NCBI GenBank assembly: GCA_022701365.1
Contig: JAKUHH010000210.1
Span: forward strand, 1 to 39,064
Source of the DNA: Mycocentrospora acerina
Taxonomy: Eukaryota; Ascomycota; Dothideomycetes; Pleosporales
Direction of reading: 5' to 3'
Length of the DNA stretch: 39,064 nt
The notes beneath the pieces were generated by a model. That model was given only the letters and a program-made list of their open reading frames with translations. It was not told the origin of the DNA and did not search any database. Both the position numbers and the translations under genes were made by a program. Numbering within the stretch: position 1 is the first letter of the stretch; each line of letters opens with the position of its first letter. Positions 11,070 to 21,612 of the stretch are shown here, piece by piece.

Positions 11070-12601
11070 ACACTTAAAACATACGCTATAAGAAGAAATA
11101 TATTTATACTTAAAATAAGCTAAGAAATAAATATTTAAACCTAAAATAGTTTAACTTAAAAGTAACTTAAGTTTTTTACTTAAAGCTAAACTTTTACTAT
11201 TTCTTAAGTATATATAGTTACCCTACAACTAGCCTTAGCGAAAAAAAAGGACTTTTTAGGTCTTTTTTAATTCTATACGTATTATTAATAACATTATATA
11301 CTTTATTAATTATAATACTTTAAAAATACATAATTACATAATCTTATAGTATAAATAATATAAAGTAAAAATCTATTATAATAAAAAATAATAAGTAAGC
11401 TTATACTATCTACTATTTTTGATACTAATCTAGAATAAATAGCTTTACTAAAGTTTTTATAAAGAATAAAGATAGTATTAGCAAAATAGCATCTTACTAT
11501 AACAGCTTTATTATAAAGTCTTACTATAATAATATAGAAATATTGAAGAATTTATATGTCTAATTACTATATAGTAATAATACTACTACTTTTTAATAGA
11601 CAATAAAGGCTCTAGTAAATAGAGCTTAGTTTAAGTAGAGAAAATAACACCTTATAGACTAGCATCTGCATAGTCAATATAATCTTTAATCTAGTAAGGT
11701 GGATAGACTAATGCTATATAAATAAAGAAAAGAAAAAAAAACTAGCACCTGCTTAGCTGTGTAGTTGCAGATAAGTCTGCCTCCTTGCACTGCTTTTACT
11801 TGAGCTAGTAAATCTATTATATCTATTTTAGGTGTATTATCTCTACAAAGTTATAAGGCATTCTAGAATACTTTAATGCTTATCTAGACTAAGCTCTCTT
11901 ATCTTTTCTTTAACATAGCAGAAGATAAGAACAGTCTCTCTGTTAATTCTTTATGTATTCTTTTTTCTTATAATATTATTATTACTAAAATAGTTGCTTT
12001 AGTTTCTATTAAAAGGGTTACTTTTTATAGAAATAATATTTTTATTTTTAGTTTTTTTAATATTATAGTTACAGTCGTTTCTATTTATTCTCTATTACTT
12101 TTTGTAAATTTACTTAGTATTTCTATAGTTAGCCTTATTATTAGTAGTATTAATAATTATTCTATTAATTAACTATTAAGTTTAATCTTTTTTTTTTAAG
12201 TGTTTTTTCTTTTATTCTAAATTAAAAACTATAGTATAAGAGTTTCTTTTTTTATAGTTTTTTAATCTAAACTGTAAAGGGTTAGTCTTTTTAAGAATTA
12301 GTAATGCTCTTAGTCTGCTTACAGCCTAATATGCTTAAGTATATTCTGCTTTCTTAGTAAGTATAGAGCATAATAAGCTACAGAGATCTTAAAATAATAT
12401 TTAGTTACAACAGCAAAGTTGCAACCCAGCTGCACTCTGTTACCCTAGGCCCTAGGGCTCTAGGAATTAGAGGTAAGACTGTCTAATGCTTGTTAAGATA
12501 GCATCTGATAGAATGTTGATGCTGCGGGCGTCAGAAATGACGCGCTGAAAATGGCAAAATTTGTGTTTTAGTTATAAAGTTATGTTGTACCTAATAGCTT
12601 A

Positions 12602-14455
12602 ACGTAGTTTACAAGCGAGTGAGCTGTACAAGCAAGTAAGCTACCCTACTAACTTTGCGCACCTCTACAAATGTATATCTTAACAACGTAATAATATAAT
12701 ATATAGATAATTATAGAGTAGATTAAGTAGTACTCTAGGTATCCTTTTTGCATGTATATAAGTTATAGCTAGTCTCTCTACACCTTATGCAGCGCGCAAG
12801 AGCCTAGCAGCTGCAGCTAGATTGCTCTCTTCTTTAACACTCTTTATAAGCGATCTGCTAATTAGCCTTTTATTAAGCAAGTAGATCCTCTCTAGCTCTC
12901 TTTATTAACACTCCTTGCTTATATACATGCTTTTTTTTACGCTGTTTATGCGCTAACACTGCCTTATTAGCTCTCTTAAGGCAAGCAATCTAATTACGCA
13001 TTAGCTTAGCAGAGAGTATTATTACCTTAGCCTCTTTTTTTAGCTAGTTAATTACCTTAATAATTAAGGCTAGTAATAAACTCTTATACTGCTAAATATA
13101 ATTATGTATTAATATTAATTAAGCTTTAAGCTTACAAATATTACTTAGCGTATAAGCCTCTTAGAGAGCCTCTGTAAGAGCAGCTAGAGGAGTAAGTGTA
13201 TAGAGCTGCATGTTAAGCTTTAACAGAATAACATCTAGCTAGAGAAGCATAAGGCCTGCGCCTTAAAAGGCTAAGTAGATATTTGCTAATATAAACAATT
13301 AATTAAACGCAGCCTTAAAGGCTAGCAAGAACTTAAGCTTTATAATATAGTTAATATAGTAGTAGATTAGGCTTTTAACTTTACAGCTATACACACGCTT
13401 TAACAGTAAGAAGCAGCTAATATTAAGTAGCTACAGTAGGTAAGATAAGTAAGGTAGTATATAAAGTGTATAGATATTGTTCTCCTTATAAAGATCTTAA
13501 AACTTAAGTAAGTAGTAGCTCTTATAGCTATTAAAGATAAGCAGGTAATATATACTAATAATATAACTCTTTATATAAGCATTAAAGTTCTTTAACTACT
13601 TAACTCCTAGCTAATTATTTGTCTAGCTATTATTACTAACTGTAATTACCTAGTTATATAAGATATCCTTCTCTTTATACTAAGCAGATAAGTAATACTA
13701 GCTAGCAAAGATAAGGAATAGCAAGACTAATTAGCTAGCAGTGTTAATTACAGCAATTGCTGTTACTTACTTATAATTACCTAGCTAGATAGCCTTTAGC
13801 CTGCCTCTTCTCTCTAACCTTATTATAATAAGCTAAGTTATAATCTTGCTTATTATAAAGCCTACTTTATTAAAGTTATAGACATCTTTATTATAAATAC
13901 TGTACTTTGCCTTTATCTCCTCTATAAGCTTAAACTAGCTCTTAATTAGGGCTAGATCCTTATATAGAGCTTGCTGCCTATTATATGCTTAATTAAAATA
14001 TATTATAAGACTATCTATATGCTTAACAAAGATATACAGCTAGTAGATGCTAACCTAACTAGCACTGCGTATAGCTAGAAGCTTATTAGCTATATTATAT
14101 ACAGCTGCATATATAGGCAAAAATCTACATTAGTTAAAGTTTAGTATATAGCTAACTATTACCTGCTCTTCTTGCTAAGTAAGCTTCTTTAAGTTAGGCT
14201 AGCAATTGCGTTAGGCAGGTCTACTAGCATGTTAGTAGTAGAGCATTACTTAAGAGACTTTAAATGTCCTTGCAGTATATTGCTTAGTCTAGATTTAATT
14301 TATATTAAGAGCTAATATAGCAAGATTTATATCAGCCTTATAATAGGCGCGTAGAGAAAGAGTTAGTAGAGTTATAATTAATTTAAGTGTAGAGGTGCGC
14401 AAAGTTAGTAGGGTAGCTCACTTGCTTGTACAGCTCACTTGCTTGTAAACTACGT
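12602..14455 (-). mobile_element. pogo/Fot1-family DNA transposon, complete but RIP-mutated
   Basis: The 1,854-bp element has 68-bp terminal inverted repeats (12602-12669 and 14388-14455) beginning ACGTAGTTTACAAGC. They differ at only two positions. A TA dinucleotide at 12600-12601 and 14456-14457 is the target duplication expected of Tc1/mariner-superfamily insertions. On the minus strand, about 13660-13330 reads as the C-terminal DDE region of a Fot1/pogo transposase. It goes from an SNNSWTNN-like segment through LKNFNAYIK and YYLLIFNSYKSYY to LYILPYLSYLL*LLNISCF, the degenerate form of the family's PPHxSHLLQPLDVxCF block. Expected His, Asp and Trp codons are replaced by Tyr, Asn or stop. 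It is a cut-and-paste transposase that is now inactive. Confidence 0.93.
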
Positions 14456-14457
14456 TA

Positions 14458-15240
14458 TAGTGTTAAGTAGTTTAGTTTTCTTGTATTAGGTAATAATATA
14501 AATTAAGTTATTTTAGTAGTATTTAATATCTCTTTGTTAAGGCTTTAATTGCAGTGCTGTATATTTTGTAATATGCTCTTAAGCTTAAGTTGCAGTAGTT
14601 AGTGCTAGCTGCTGCTTTAAGGCTATTAGCCTGCTGTATAGGTCCTCTATGTTAGAGATTAGATAGAGATAGTATATAGTAATTATACTGCTAATCTCTA
14701 TAATTAGTTTACTCTTCTTGTAATTTATTTTAGTGTACTCTGCCTACTTTTATTTCTAGTTATAGAGCAGCTTTATTTAGATTGCCTGCTCTGCAGTATT
14801 AAGGTTAATAACTGCTACTATGTTAGGTTTTACTTAGCTTATAATAAGTTTTTAAAGAGCTATAAAGATAAGCATCTTATCTTAAAGTTAGATAATATTA
14901 TAGTACTCCTGTATACTCTATACTTTAGCTCTTTTATAGCATAGTTAATACTATTCTTCTTAGTTTAATAGTTTGTCTAAGATAATAGTTACTTAAGCAA
15001 CTAGTAAGTTACTGCATAGTTTTAAAGTAGTAGTAGACCGCTGTTGCTTAAGCTAATGTTGCTGTTAATACTACAGTTTTACACAAAATAGAAGGATTTA
15101 TAAACTAATTAAGGATAAAATTAATTAATAGATAGATTGATAGATGAATTAAAAGATAGATAAATAGCTGTTGCTAGATATTGCTAGTAGCTAAAGAAAG
15201 GATAGGAATGATGGACAAGTTTTATTAATTGCTAAAGCAA
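14458..15240. other. RIP-mutated sequence, no gene seen
   Basis: AT-rich flank into which the pogo element inserted. No open frame. A GATA-rich simple-sequence patch (atagatagattgatagatg and similar) occurs at about 15120-15170. Composition returns towards normal after about 15240. Confidence 0.6.
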
Positions 15241-15243
15241 TCT

Positions 15244-15361
15244 AGGCTTATAACTGTAAGTAAATAATTAAGAGGATAAGAGTTAGAGACTATATAGAAG
15301 TTAAGTGTTCACATGCAATCACACGTGCTTGCACACGTGCGCTCTCAGGCGTAGGCTGACA
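15244..15361 (+). repeat. Short dispersed repeat, copy R1 (RIP-mutated)
   Basis: First of four copies of a roughly 120-150 bp repeat (others 16155-16305, 18848-18965 minus, 27444-27568). Shared landmarks are AGGCTTATAACTGT (R1 and R2 only), the block GAGACTATATAGAAGTT, a GC-rich run of CACGTG/TGCACAC words, and the end GTAGGCTGACA. R1 has lost TGA/TGG sites relative to R4, in line with RIP. Class unknown. Confidence 0.8.
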
Positions 15362-15837
15362 GGGTCTGTAAAATCTATATATAGCTAGTAACTCTAATGT
15401 AATACTGATTTATGCACAATTTAGATTCTCAATTGCGCCAAATATTAGTTAGGCAGCCAGTAAGGATTTAAATAAATACGCTAGACTAAAACCTGTGTCT
15501 AAGGGGGTGGCTTTGCGCTAAGCTACATTAAAAAGGATCATATGCTGTTCCACATATCATATTATACTTGGTGGATAACTATTCTTAGGGTTAATTTAAG
15601 AAAATTTTTAAATTTTTTACATAATATTCTATATGTGCTAACACAGCAAAATAGATGTAGAGATATTTAAATAGGAAGTAAATGTATTTGTAACTGTTTA
15701 AATAAAACATCTAGTTTGAATTTACAATAACAAACAATTAAACCTTATTGTATTTCTGCGTAGAAAAATAGATTCCAGCCTCCTATCAAGCATATAACAA
15801 AAGGCAATTAGACGTTGCGTAAATATAACATAGGCTA
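15362..15837. other. Gene-free intergenic stretch
   Basis: AT-rich sequence of intermediate composition between repeat R1 and the solo LTR. TCA, TGA and TGG are present again, so the strong RIP signature has ended. No open frame or recognised element. Confidence 0.5.
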
Positions 15838-16127
15838 TATAACCAAGTAGGTAAGAAGCGAGTGATTTGAAAAGGGTCGGTATATCTACTATAAGGTAAT
15901 TAGGATTGCTAGGACTAGAGGGGAATACTTAAGAAACTATTCTCTACACCTATAAGTCTTGTACAAAAGAATACAGAAAAAAACTACTTCTACAAAGCTC
16001 TATAGCCTGCACCCTTATATACCCCCTTCCTAGGGATTGCCATCCGGGGTGAGTGCGTAACAGGTGGCTTTTGGATAGGTGTCAGTTAACTCAGGGGTAA
16101 GCTGGGATGTGACGTTGTGACGTTACA
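15838..16127 (+). mobile_element. Solo LTR of the Gypsy family seen at 32874
   Basis: A 290-bp segment opens TATAACC (an LTR TG start with G changed to A) and closes GTTACA. It is flanked by the 5-bp direct repeat GGCTA at 15833-15837 and 16128-16132, the size normal for LTR insertions. It aligns along its length with the RIP-mutated LTR at 32874-33159 (shared words include TCTACTATAAGG, GCTAGGACTA, TTATATACCCC). It is much less mutated than that copy, so the family moved or recombined more than once. No internal domain is present. Confidence 0.9.
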
Positions 16128-16154
16128 GGCTATGTTATATTTCCACTGGAAGTA

Positions 16155-16305
16155 AGGCTTATAACTGTGAGGTAACAATGAGGAGGAAATTGTTTCTTAT
16201 TAGGAGTAAAGGACTCAGAGACCATATGGAAGTTGAGTGCTTACATGCTTGCACATATGCCTGCACACATGCTTATACACGTGGTCACATGAGTGCAGGC
16301 TGACA
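16155..16305 (+). repeat. Short dispersed repeat, copy R2
   Basis: Second copy of the R repeat, starting 28 bp after the solo LTR. It runs from AGGCTTATAACTGTGAGG to GCAGGCTGACA. Its CACGTG-rich middle differs from R4 (ACATGC, CACATATGC, CACGTGG words), showing fast change of the hairpin-rich centre. Composition is not RIP-mutated. Confidence 0.8.
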
Positions 16306-16312
16306 GATTGAT

Positions 16313-16363
16313 CTTGGTAATGGACCCAGCTTGGTAATGGACCCAGCTTGTTAATGAACCCAC
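16313..16363. repeat. 17-bp tandem repeat, three units
   Basis: CTTGGTAATGGACCCAG occurs exactly twice (16313-16329, 16330-16346) and once with changes (16347-16363). It follows R2 directly and lies about 390 bp upstream of the DUF3237-type gene. Confidence 0.9.
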
Positions 16364-16664
16364 CACTCCCATATGCGTTGTAGTGGACCCAGACCCTATT
16401 TTGATCACACTCTACTCACCTGCGTCATTACGCTCGCGAGCTATAATACACACTCACGATATAGAAGCTAAGCGTTTAGAGTTAAAGTAGGGACCATGAC
16501 TCGTACTGTGCCTCGGTATTTCTGCTGCAAACGATCAATAACATAAATGGGTATGTGGCTGAAATTTGTAAGACCAATTTCGCTTTGTAAAACTAAGAAT
16601 AATAAATGCTCTCATTTACGTCAGGAATTTTAATATATTTTTAATTATTTGTCAGGAGACGGAC

Positions 16665-16674
16665 TATATAAATA
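16665..16674 (+). promoter_or_regulatory. Candidate TATA box of the DUF3237-type gene
   Basis: TATATAAATA lies about 80 bp upstream of the ATG at 16753, a plausible distance for a fungal TATA element. The sequence is generally AT-rich, so chance occurrence is possible. Confidence 0.45.
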
Positions 16675-16752
16675 TTGTATAAAGATCTTTAGATAGTCAG
16701 TACAATTTACCTTCATTATTTTTATAGAACTTCATACATCTTGCTTTCTACA

Positions 16753-17345
16753 ATGCATTGCTCTTCTTATTTTAGCACTTTTGCGGCCCTGGCTACCTTT
16801 ACAGCTGCTCAAACTGTGCCAACCTTGGAATTGCTATCCACCCTGACGATTAGAGTAGGCAACACCTTTAACATAGGTGGCTCTGCTTCCTTTGGAAAGA
16901 CTATTGATGTGCTTTCTGTTGCTGGAGGTTACTTTAATGGAACTAGATTGTCTGGTAAGCATCCCTAAAGTCTACAAATTCCTTAAAAAAATTTCAAAAT
17001 TTAGCTCTTTTGGACATAAATTTCCCTGACAGACTACTAGGTGAAATACTTAGTTTAGGCGCTGACTACCGTCTTACTGATAATGATGGAATTGCCCGAC
17101 CAGAAGCTCAGTTAAGTTTGAAAACAGACGACGGTGCTTACATACTTCTACATATGGAGGGGGCTGTCCAGCCTGATGGCCGTGGGCTTCTTCATATGAA
17201 ATTCCAGGCAGCTACTGACCAATCGTATTCTTGGCTTAATGTTGTTAAGGCTTTAGCGATCTCAACTATTGAAGGTGGAGGATCAGGAGAACCAAGCGCA
17301 TTATTGATGGAAATTTGGATTGTAAGTAACTCTGAAAATGATTGA
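16753..17345 (+). CDS. Small secreted DUF3237-like protein, one intron
   Basis: The ATG at 16753 opens a signal peptide (MHCSSYFSTFAALATFTAAQ, likely cut near the final Ala-Gln). The mature part begins PTLELLSTLTI. An 86-bp intron spans 16955-17040 (GTAAGC...CTACTAG). Splicing completes a Gly codon and joins RLSG to EILSLGADYRL. Further motifs are the ARPEAQLSLKTDDGAYI strand region and GGGSGEP. This pattern (opening LxxLTxxVG, then GGxFxGxRLSG, GADYRLxDxDGxA, LKTDDGAxI) matches DUF3237, small beta-barrel proteins of unknown function that are often secreted in ascomycetes. As modelled it is 168 residues, ending MEIWIVSNSEND. The GTAAGT at the end could instead be a second donor spliced to CTTAG near 17405, giving a different short tail. 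Expression cannot be judged. Confidence 0.82.
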
Positions 17346-18004
17346 ATGATTGAATATTTAGCTAATATCATATTAAGATTAAGTCTTAAAAACCTTTCTG
17401 CTTAGCCTAATAGCATATCGTCACCCTCTTTACAAACGCCAAACGGATATGTCAGCTGGTATTATTATTAAATCACATTTGTTAGAACTTAAGACCGTTA
17501 GCCCTTAATAGTGAACTTTTGTAGATTTCTAAAAATGCAACAAGTAACTACTTTAGTTGCTTCCTAGCAATAGGTAGCTTATTTTGCTTGAGTAATTGAC
17601 CTAACTTGTGTAATATTCAAAACTTATGTCAAGAATATAGATTGACGAGATCTGTCTAGAGTTAGGGACAAGTCACAGGTTTCTAACCAATACATTGAAG
17701 ATATAATCAAGAGCAAACAAGGACATAACACACATACTTAAGAAAAGCAGGACTTGCATAATAATGCAGAAGCCTAAATAAACCTAATTCATTTGCTAAA
17801 AAGTACAATAATTCAACATTATGAACGTAGTCTGTGACGGTGAGTGGTTATAACAATACTGTACCTTTAAAATTAGTTTTATTACACTGCTATTAACAAA
17901 GGTATTAAAATGGTGTTAAGAAATCAAAGATATAGCGAAAATCTAAAAGTTTTGAGTACTTTAGTATTTAGAATATGCTGCCTGTTTTCACAATTATGTG
18001 TGTA
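17346..18004. other. Intergenic, nothing recognised
   Basis: AT-rich but not RIP-saturated sequence between the DUF3237-type gene and the pogo relic. No open frame of note, no repeat seen within the window. It may include the 3' untranslated part of the upstream gene. Confidence 0.5.
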
Positions 18005-18790
18005 ACGTACCCCACGGACGAGTTGCCACATGCCTGAGTTGCCCACTTTTGCCAAGACCCCACCACTACACCTGTGCATTCCCAACAATACCACATAGAC
18101 ACGTTAAAGGAACGTCAGATACAGCTTCCGCTCCAGGCTCTTAGAAAAGACGCGACACTCTCTGAAAGACGCGCTTCAGCTATCTACAAGGTCTTTCGAA
18201 GAACACTAAGCAATTAACGCGCTGGACGACCTTCACGAGCTGATTTTATGGTTAATTTACAGAGATTAGACAATAACAACGAGTGTTTGTTTTTTAAGCA
18301 CATAATTAGGCTAGTTGCGCGAGGACTTCCCCTTCAGCTTGCAGCTGTGGCTAATATAGTTACTTCTTTGCGCGCTAAGCGCAATCTATTCAATTATAGC
18401 ACAACCTAGCCTTGCACGTGTTTTAAGCGCTTAATGGAGCTTAAAGTAAAATTTAATTGTAATTTCATCGACACGATAGTCCTCCGTAGGGATTCTAAGA
18501 GTATAAAAGTCAAGGTTAGTCTAGTAATTAACATAAAGCTGATTAGATCACCATGATATTAACAAACTTTACCATCTTTACGGTATACTATTACCTCTCT
18601 GCCTAATGTGAAAAGAAAAATATACCCTAAGAATAGGTTATTACAGTTTCTAAGAATAGCTAGACAACAAAGAAGCTTAGTCTTGACATGTTAAAGCACT
18701 TTAATGCGCATTCAAAGGGGCGTACTGTTCGCAGTTGCTATCTGCTAGTCATTAACAGCTATAAGAAAGATATCAACTTTCCTAATTCCA
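18005..18790 (+). mobile_element. pogo/Fot1-family transposon relic II
   Basis: The left end starts ACGTACCCCACGG directly after a TA at 18003-18004, matching the ACGTA start of the element at 12602. About 18110-18460 on the plus strand reads as the N-terminal helix-turn-helix region of a Fot1 transposase. Visible pieces are LQALRKDATLSERRASAIYKV, then RAGRPSRADFM, RGLPLQLAAVANIV and LMELKVKFN, with a few stops. About 18655-18770 gives a fragment of the catalytic region (MLKHFNAHSKGRTVRSCYLL, then VINSYKKD), where Asp and His are expected. The segment between is too decayed to read, and the right inverted repeat is not found. The element is broken and inactive. Copy R3 of the short repeat lies just beyond it. 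Confidence 0.85.
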
Positions 18791-18802
18791 GCTTGTCTGT
18801 TC

Positions 18803-18846
18803 TGACGCCTGCGGCATTAATGTTTCATCAGATACTATCTCAACAC
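18803..18846. repeat. 45-bp segment shared with 12484-12540 (opposite strand)
   Basis: CTGACGCCTGCGGCATTAATG followed by CATCAGATACTATCTCAACA matches, in inverted orientation, the segment just left of the first pogo element (12484-12530). The differences are mostly C/T or A/G. It abuts repeat R3 at 18848. It is probably a terminus of an unidentified dispersed element. Confidence 0.65.
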
Positions 18847-18847
18847 A

Positions 18848-18965
18848 TGTCAGCCTGCACATGTGTAAGCGTGTAAGCACTCAACTCCTATATAGTCTCC
18901 GAGTCGTACACTCTGAATAATACAACAAGCTCCTCCTGATTGTTCCCCTACATAATAGGATAACA
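18848..18965 (-). repeat. Short dispersed repeat, copy R3 (reverse orientation)
   Basis: Reverse complement of the R repeat. Read on the minus strand it goes from TGTTATCC through GGAACAATCAGGAGG and GACTCGGAGACTATATAGGAG to GCAGGCTGACA. The final CA of the minus-strand copy touches the shared segment at 18803-18846. Confidence 0.8.
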
Positions 18966-19814
18966 CTTTATACTGCTACTAAGTATACTTATATAAACCA
19001 GTCGTAAAAAGTATTATCTAAAACCAAAAGTGGTATATATAAAGATATAGTTTATAATCAGAAAACTATATTAAATTAAACGCTAAATGGGGGACTTTAT
19101 GCTAAAGTAATATTACAATTTCTTTGCTTTATTATATTTACGGGCTTATATCTAAAGGGGTCCTAGATACCTTAGTGTAGAGTAGGAATAGTAGAGTAAC
19201 ATAAGGCATGTATAAAAGTGTGTTAGAGTAGGCTATATAAAAAGACTATGTAAGAAGTGTTACACAAAAAGGAAATAATAAGAAAGGCAGATTAATTAAC
19301 AGATACGAACAAAATATATAATTGACATCATTTTCTCCTTTGCCTTTAATTCAAAGTAGTATCAGGCAACCTTTGCCTAAGGGGACCCCCCTATTCTCCT
19401 CTACACTAAGAAAATTTAGCTAGTAGGAACTAAGCTGCACTAGATGCTAACGTTTACTACATAGGGCCTACGTAACTTAGAATATAAATAGACAAAGATA
19501 TTAAATTATATAGTTAAAACTGTAGTTAGGGATGACTACATACACCGCCCTGTAATAGGCCTTTAGAAATTAAAGTAGACACTGTTTAATTTTTGTTACT
19601 ATAGTATTGAATAGGGTTAGTATTGCAGGCGTTGGAGCAAATACGCTTATAAAGGTAAAGTCGTTAGTCTCTTACCCCTAGGAGCCGTGTCTGCTATCAG
19701 TCTCTTGCCCCTAGGGGCAACCTAACCCTAAGCCGTCAGTACGGTTTAGGTATATAATATACCTGCTCTGCGTATCTACTCTCTTTCTCGTGTACAATGC
19801 CTATAATGAAATCT
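18966..19814. other. Intergenic, AT-rich, with palindromes at its right end
   Basis: No gene seen. A segment around 19176-19330 has LTR-like features (TGTAGAG start, TATATAAAA, GACATCA end), but no second copy or target duplication was found. Near 19662-19717 a 20-bp phrase is repeated (AGTCTCTTACCCCTAGG and AGTCTCTTGCCCCTAGG). Hairpins are listed separately. Confidence 0.5.
19705..19750. repeat. Perfect palindrome and adjacent hairpin
   Basis: TTGCCCCTAGGGGCAA (19705-19720) is a perfect 16-bp palindrome. It is followed by a telomere-like CCTAACCCTAA and then a 10-bp stem, CCTAAGCCGT / ACGGTTTAGG (19727-19750), with a 4-base loop and one mismatch. It lies 65 bp downstream of the stop codon of the MFS gene, so it may fall in that transcript's 3' region. 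Confidence 0.75.
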
Positions 19815-21612
19815 CTAGTATACATAGAATACCGTTGTATCAGGGTGATCCTGCCGAAGTTTCTTGTTTCGGCGTTGCAGAGACAGCCTCATTACCCAAA
19901 CCCCCACAATAGTCACCAGGGAGAAGGAAATGCTCGCCATCCAGGCCTTCAGGTAGCGCGGCCCATCAGTGGATGGCCATAAGTAAGGCGTATATACACT
20001 CGACAAGTTGCCTATCGAGTTGCAAAGGGCCAAGGCGACAGATCTCTTCTCAGGAGTCTGACCAAGGGTGGCTGAGATCCATCCGAGCATAATGTTGTTG
20101 ATTCCAAATGAGAAAGTCACGAACATAAAAATGGCGATCATACGTGCGGCGGTATTCGTCGTAACGGCTGGAATGACGAACCCCATAATGATAATACATT
20201 TGAAGACAGTAATATGCCAGGTACGCTCGTTGTAACGGCCTGAAGTATACGACATAACGACGGCCATGATCGCAGCAAGCAAGTATGGGGGACAGGTCAG
20301 AGCGAGTGTCGTTGTAGTGTTGTACCCAAGTGTTCTTACTACTGTTGGAAGGAAGCTCTGGAAGCTGACAGAGGATATATGTGTGTTGTACATCAAGCAA
20401 AATATCCAGGTACGCCAGTCGGCCAGAGCCTGTTGCAGACCTATCCAGACACTGGTAGCTTCTTCATGCTGCGTAGTATCAGCAACGACTCGCGTGTGAG
20501 CCAGCTGTCTTTGCTCAGGACTGAGCCATCGAGTTTGCAAAGGATGGTCCGGTAATAGAACGAAGGAAAAAATAGCAACGACAAGAGAAAGAGCGCCTTG
20601 GATGATGAAGAGCCTAGAATTTCAATCAATCATCGCTCGATTTTGGAGGACAAAGAGCGCGCCAATTTGAACATACCAGCGCCAACCAGCAAGTCCACGG
20701 ACACCATCAAGTCCAGAAAATATACCGGCAGCAATGAGACCAGCGAAACTAGAAGCCAGCATGTTACCGGTATAGAAGATAGCCATTCTTGTCGCAAGCT
20801 CCTTCTTGGTGTAGAAAAGTGACAAGAGGAAGAGAGCACCAGGGTAGAACTATTGTCCTCTGTCAGCTAGAGAGTCTTCGCTTTGTTGATCGTACTTGAA
20901 CTACTTACGGGAGCCTCAGTGACTCCGAGCAAGAAGCGAAACGCCAGCATGCTTCCAAAGTCGCTGGCTAAGTAAGTCAAAAGACAGACGATAGACCAAG
21001 CCATACAGAAGCCTTATAAAAATTAGCTTGGATAAGGCCAGAGTCAAATTTTGAACGCACCACCCAAATACCATGACGGTCTGACGCGGTTGAGTATCAT
21101 GTTTGAGGGAATTTGTCCCGCGATGTAACCAACAAACAAGATAGAGATAAGCGTATTGTACTGGGTGCCGACAAGGCCCAGATCATCATCAAGCGAGTTG
21201 AGTTTAGCGTTGACAAGAGCGTTTCGGTCGAGAAAGTTGAAGCTGTGCCGGGATTAAATAATTATTTTTATTTTAGTGAACAGTTTGTCAAGTCTTACAA
21301 GTACATCAGCCATAGCATAGGCTGTATGTCATTTTAGTCAGAATGTTCCATAAAATCTTTAATGTTCTGAGAACTTACAAGGATAGTGCGATCAAGTTTC
21401 TTTACTAAAGCAATTTCCTCGGGGCTTGTCTTCCTGCGAGCACCAAATTTATCCAAACTTGCCTCTACAGGCAATTTAGCCAGAGCGATGTCATTCTCAG
21501 CCGCTATGGCGTATTCAATGCGATTTTCATCTGCAACAAACTGATTCTTGCTGTTAAAGGTGTTGAGACGACTCTTTATGCCTTTTGCCAGGGTATAATC
21601 AGCAGAAGCCAT
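19815..21612 (-). CDS. MFS transporter, Dal5-like anion:cation symporter family, six exons
   Basis: Exons on the minus strand are 21612-21379, 21321-21299 (a 23-nt micro-exon), 21242-21064, 21012-20909, 20849-20677 and 20613-19815. All introns are GT-AG, 51-63 bp. The spliced length is 1,512 nt, i.e. 503 residues without a stop. A cytosolic N-tail of about 65 residues leads to KKLDRTIL and PMLWLMYFFNFLDRNALVNAK, the first-helix signature of the allantoate permease/ACS family. GTQYNTLISILFVGYIAGQIPSN, RVRPSWYLG, FLLGVTEAPFYPGALFLL and LAGWRWLFIIQGA follow, then the central loop DHPLQTRWLSPEQR and six more hydrophobic segments. The family moves small organic anions (allantoate, nicotinate and other vitamins, peptides) with protons across the plasma membrane. 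The substrate here is unknown. ATG 21612 is the first ATG in the frame and has A at -3 and G at +4. The gene is intact although its neighbours are decayed. Confidence 0.96.

Larger units (their letters stand above)
7136..12600. repeat. RIP-mutated repeat graveyard, elements not resolved
   Basis: About 5.4 kb with no usable open frame, extreme TA density and poly-T tracts (for example 8343-8383). A small unmutated-looking patch at about 7450-7485 (TGTGCACAATCCGTGGCC) may mark an element boundary. Two GC-richer islands are listed separately. Composition and context say old transposable elements, but I could not read a reverse transcriptase or transposase core here with confidence. Confidence 0.7.

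Noticed and set aside
17010..17040. ATG at 17010 as the start of a separate gene
   Set aside because: It lies inside the intron of the DUF3237-type gene. Splicing 16955-17040 joins RLSG to EILSLGADYRL in frame.
21113..21337. Plus-strand open frame over the MFS 5' exons
   Set aside because: It is antisense to exon 3 and intron 2 of a well-supported multi-exon gene.
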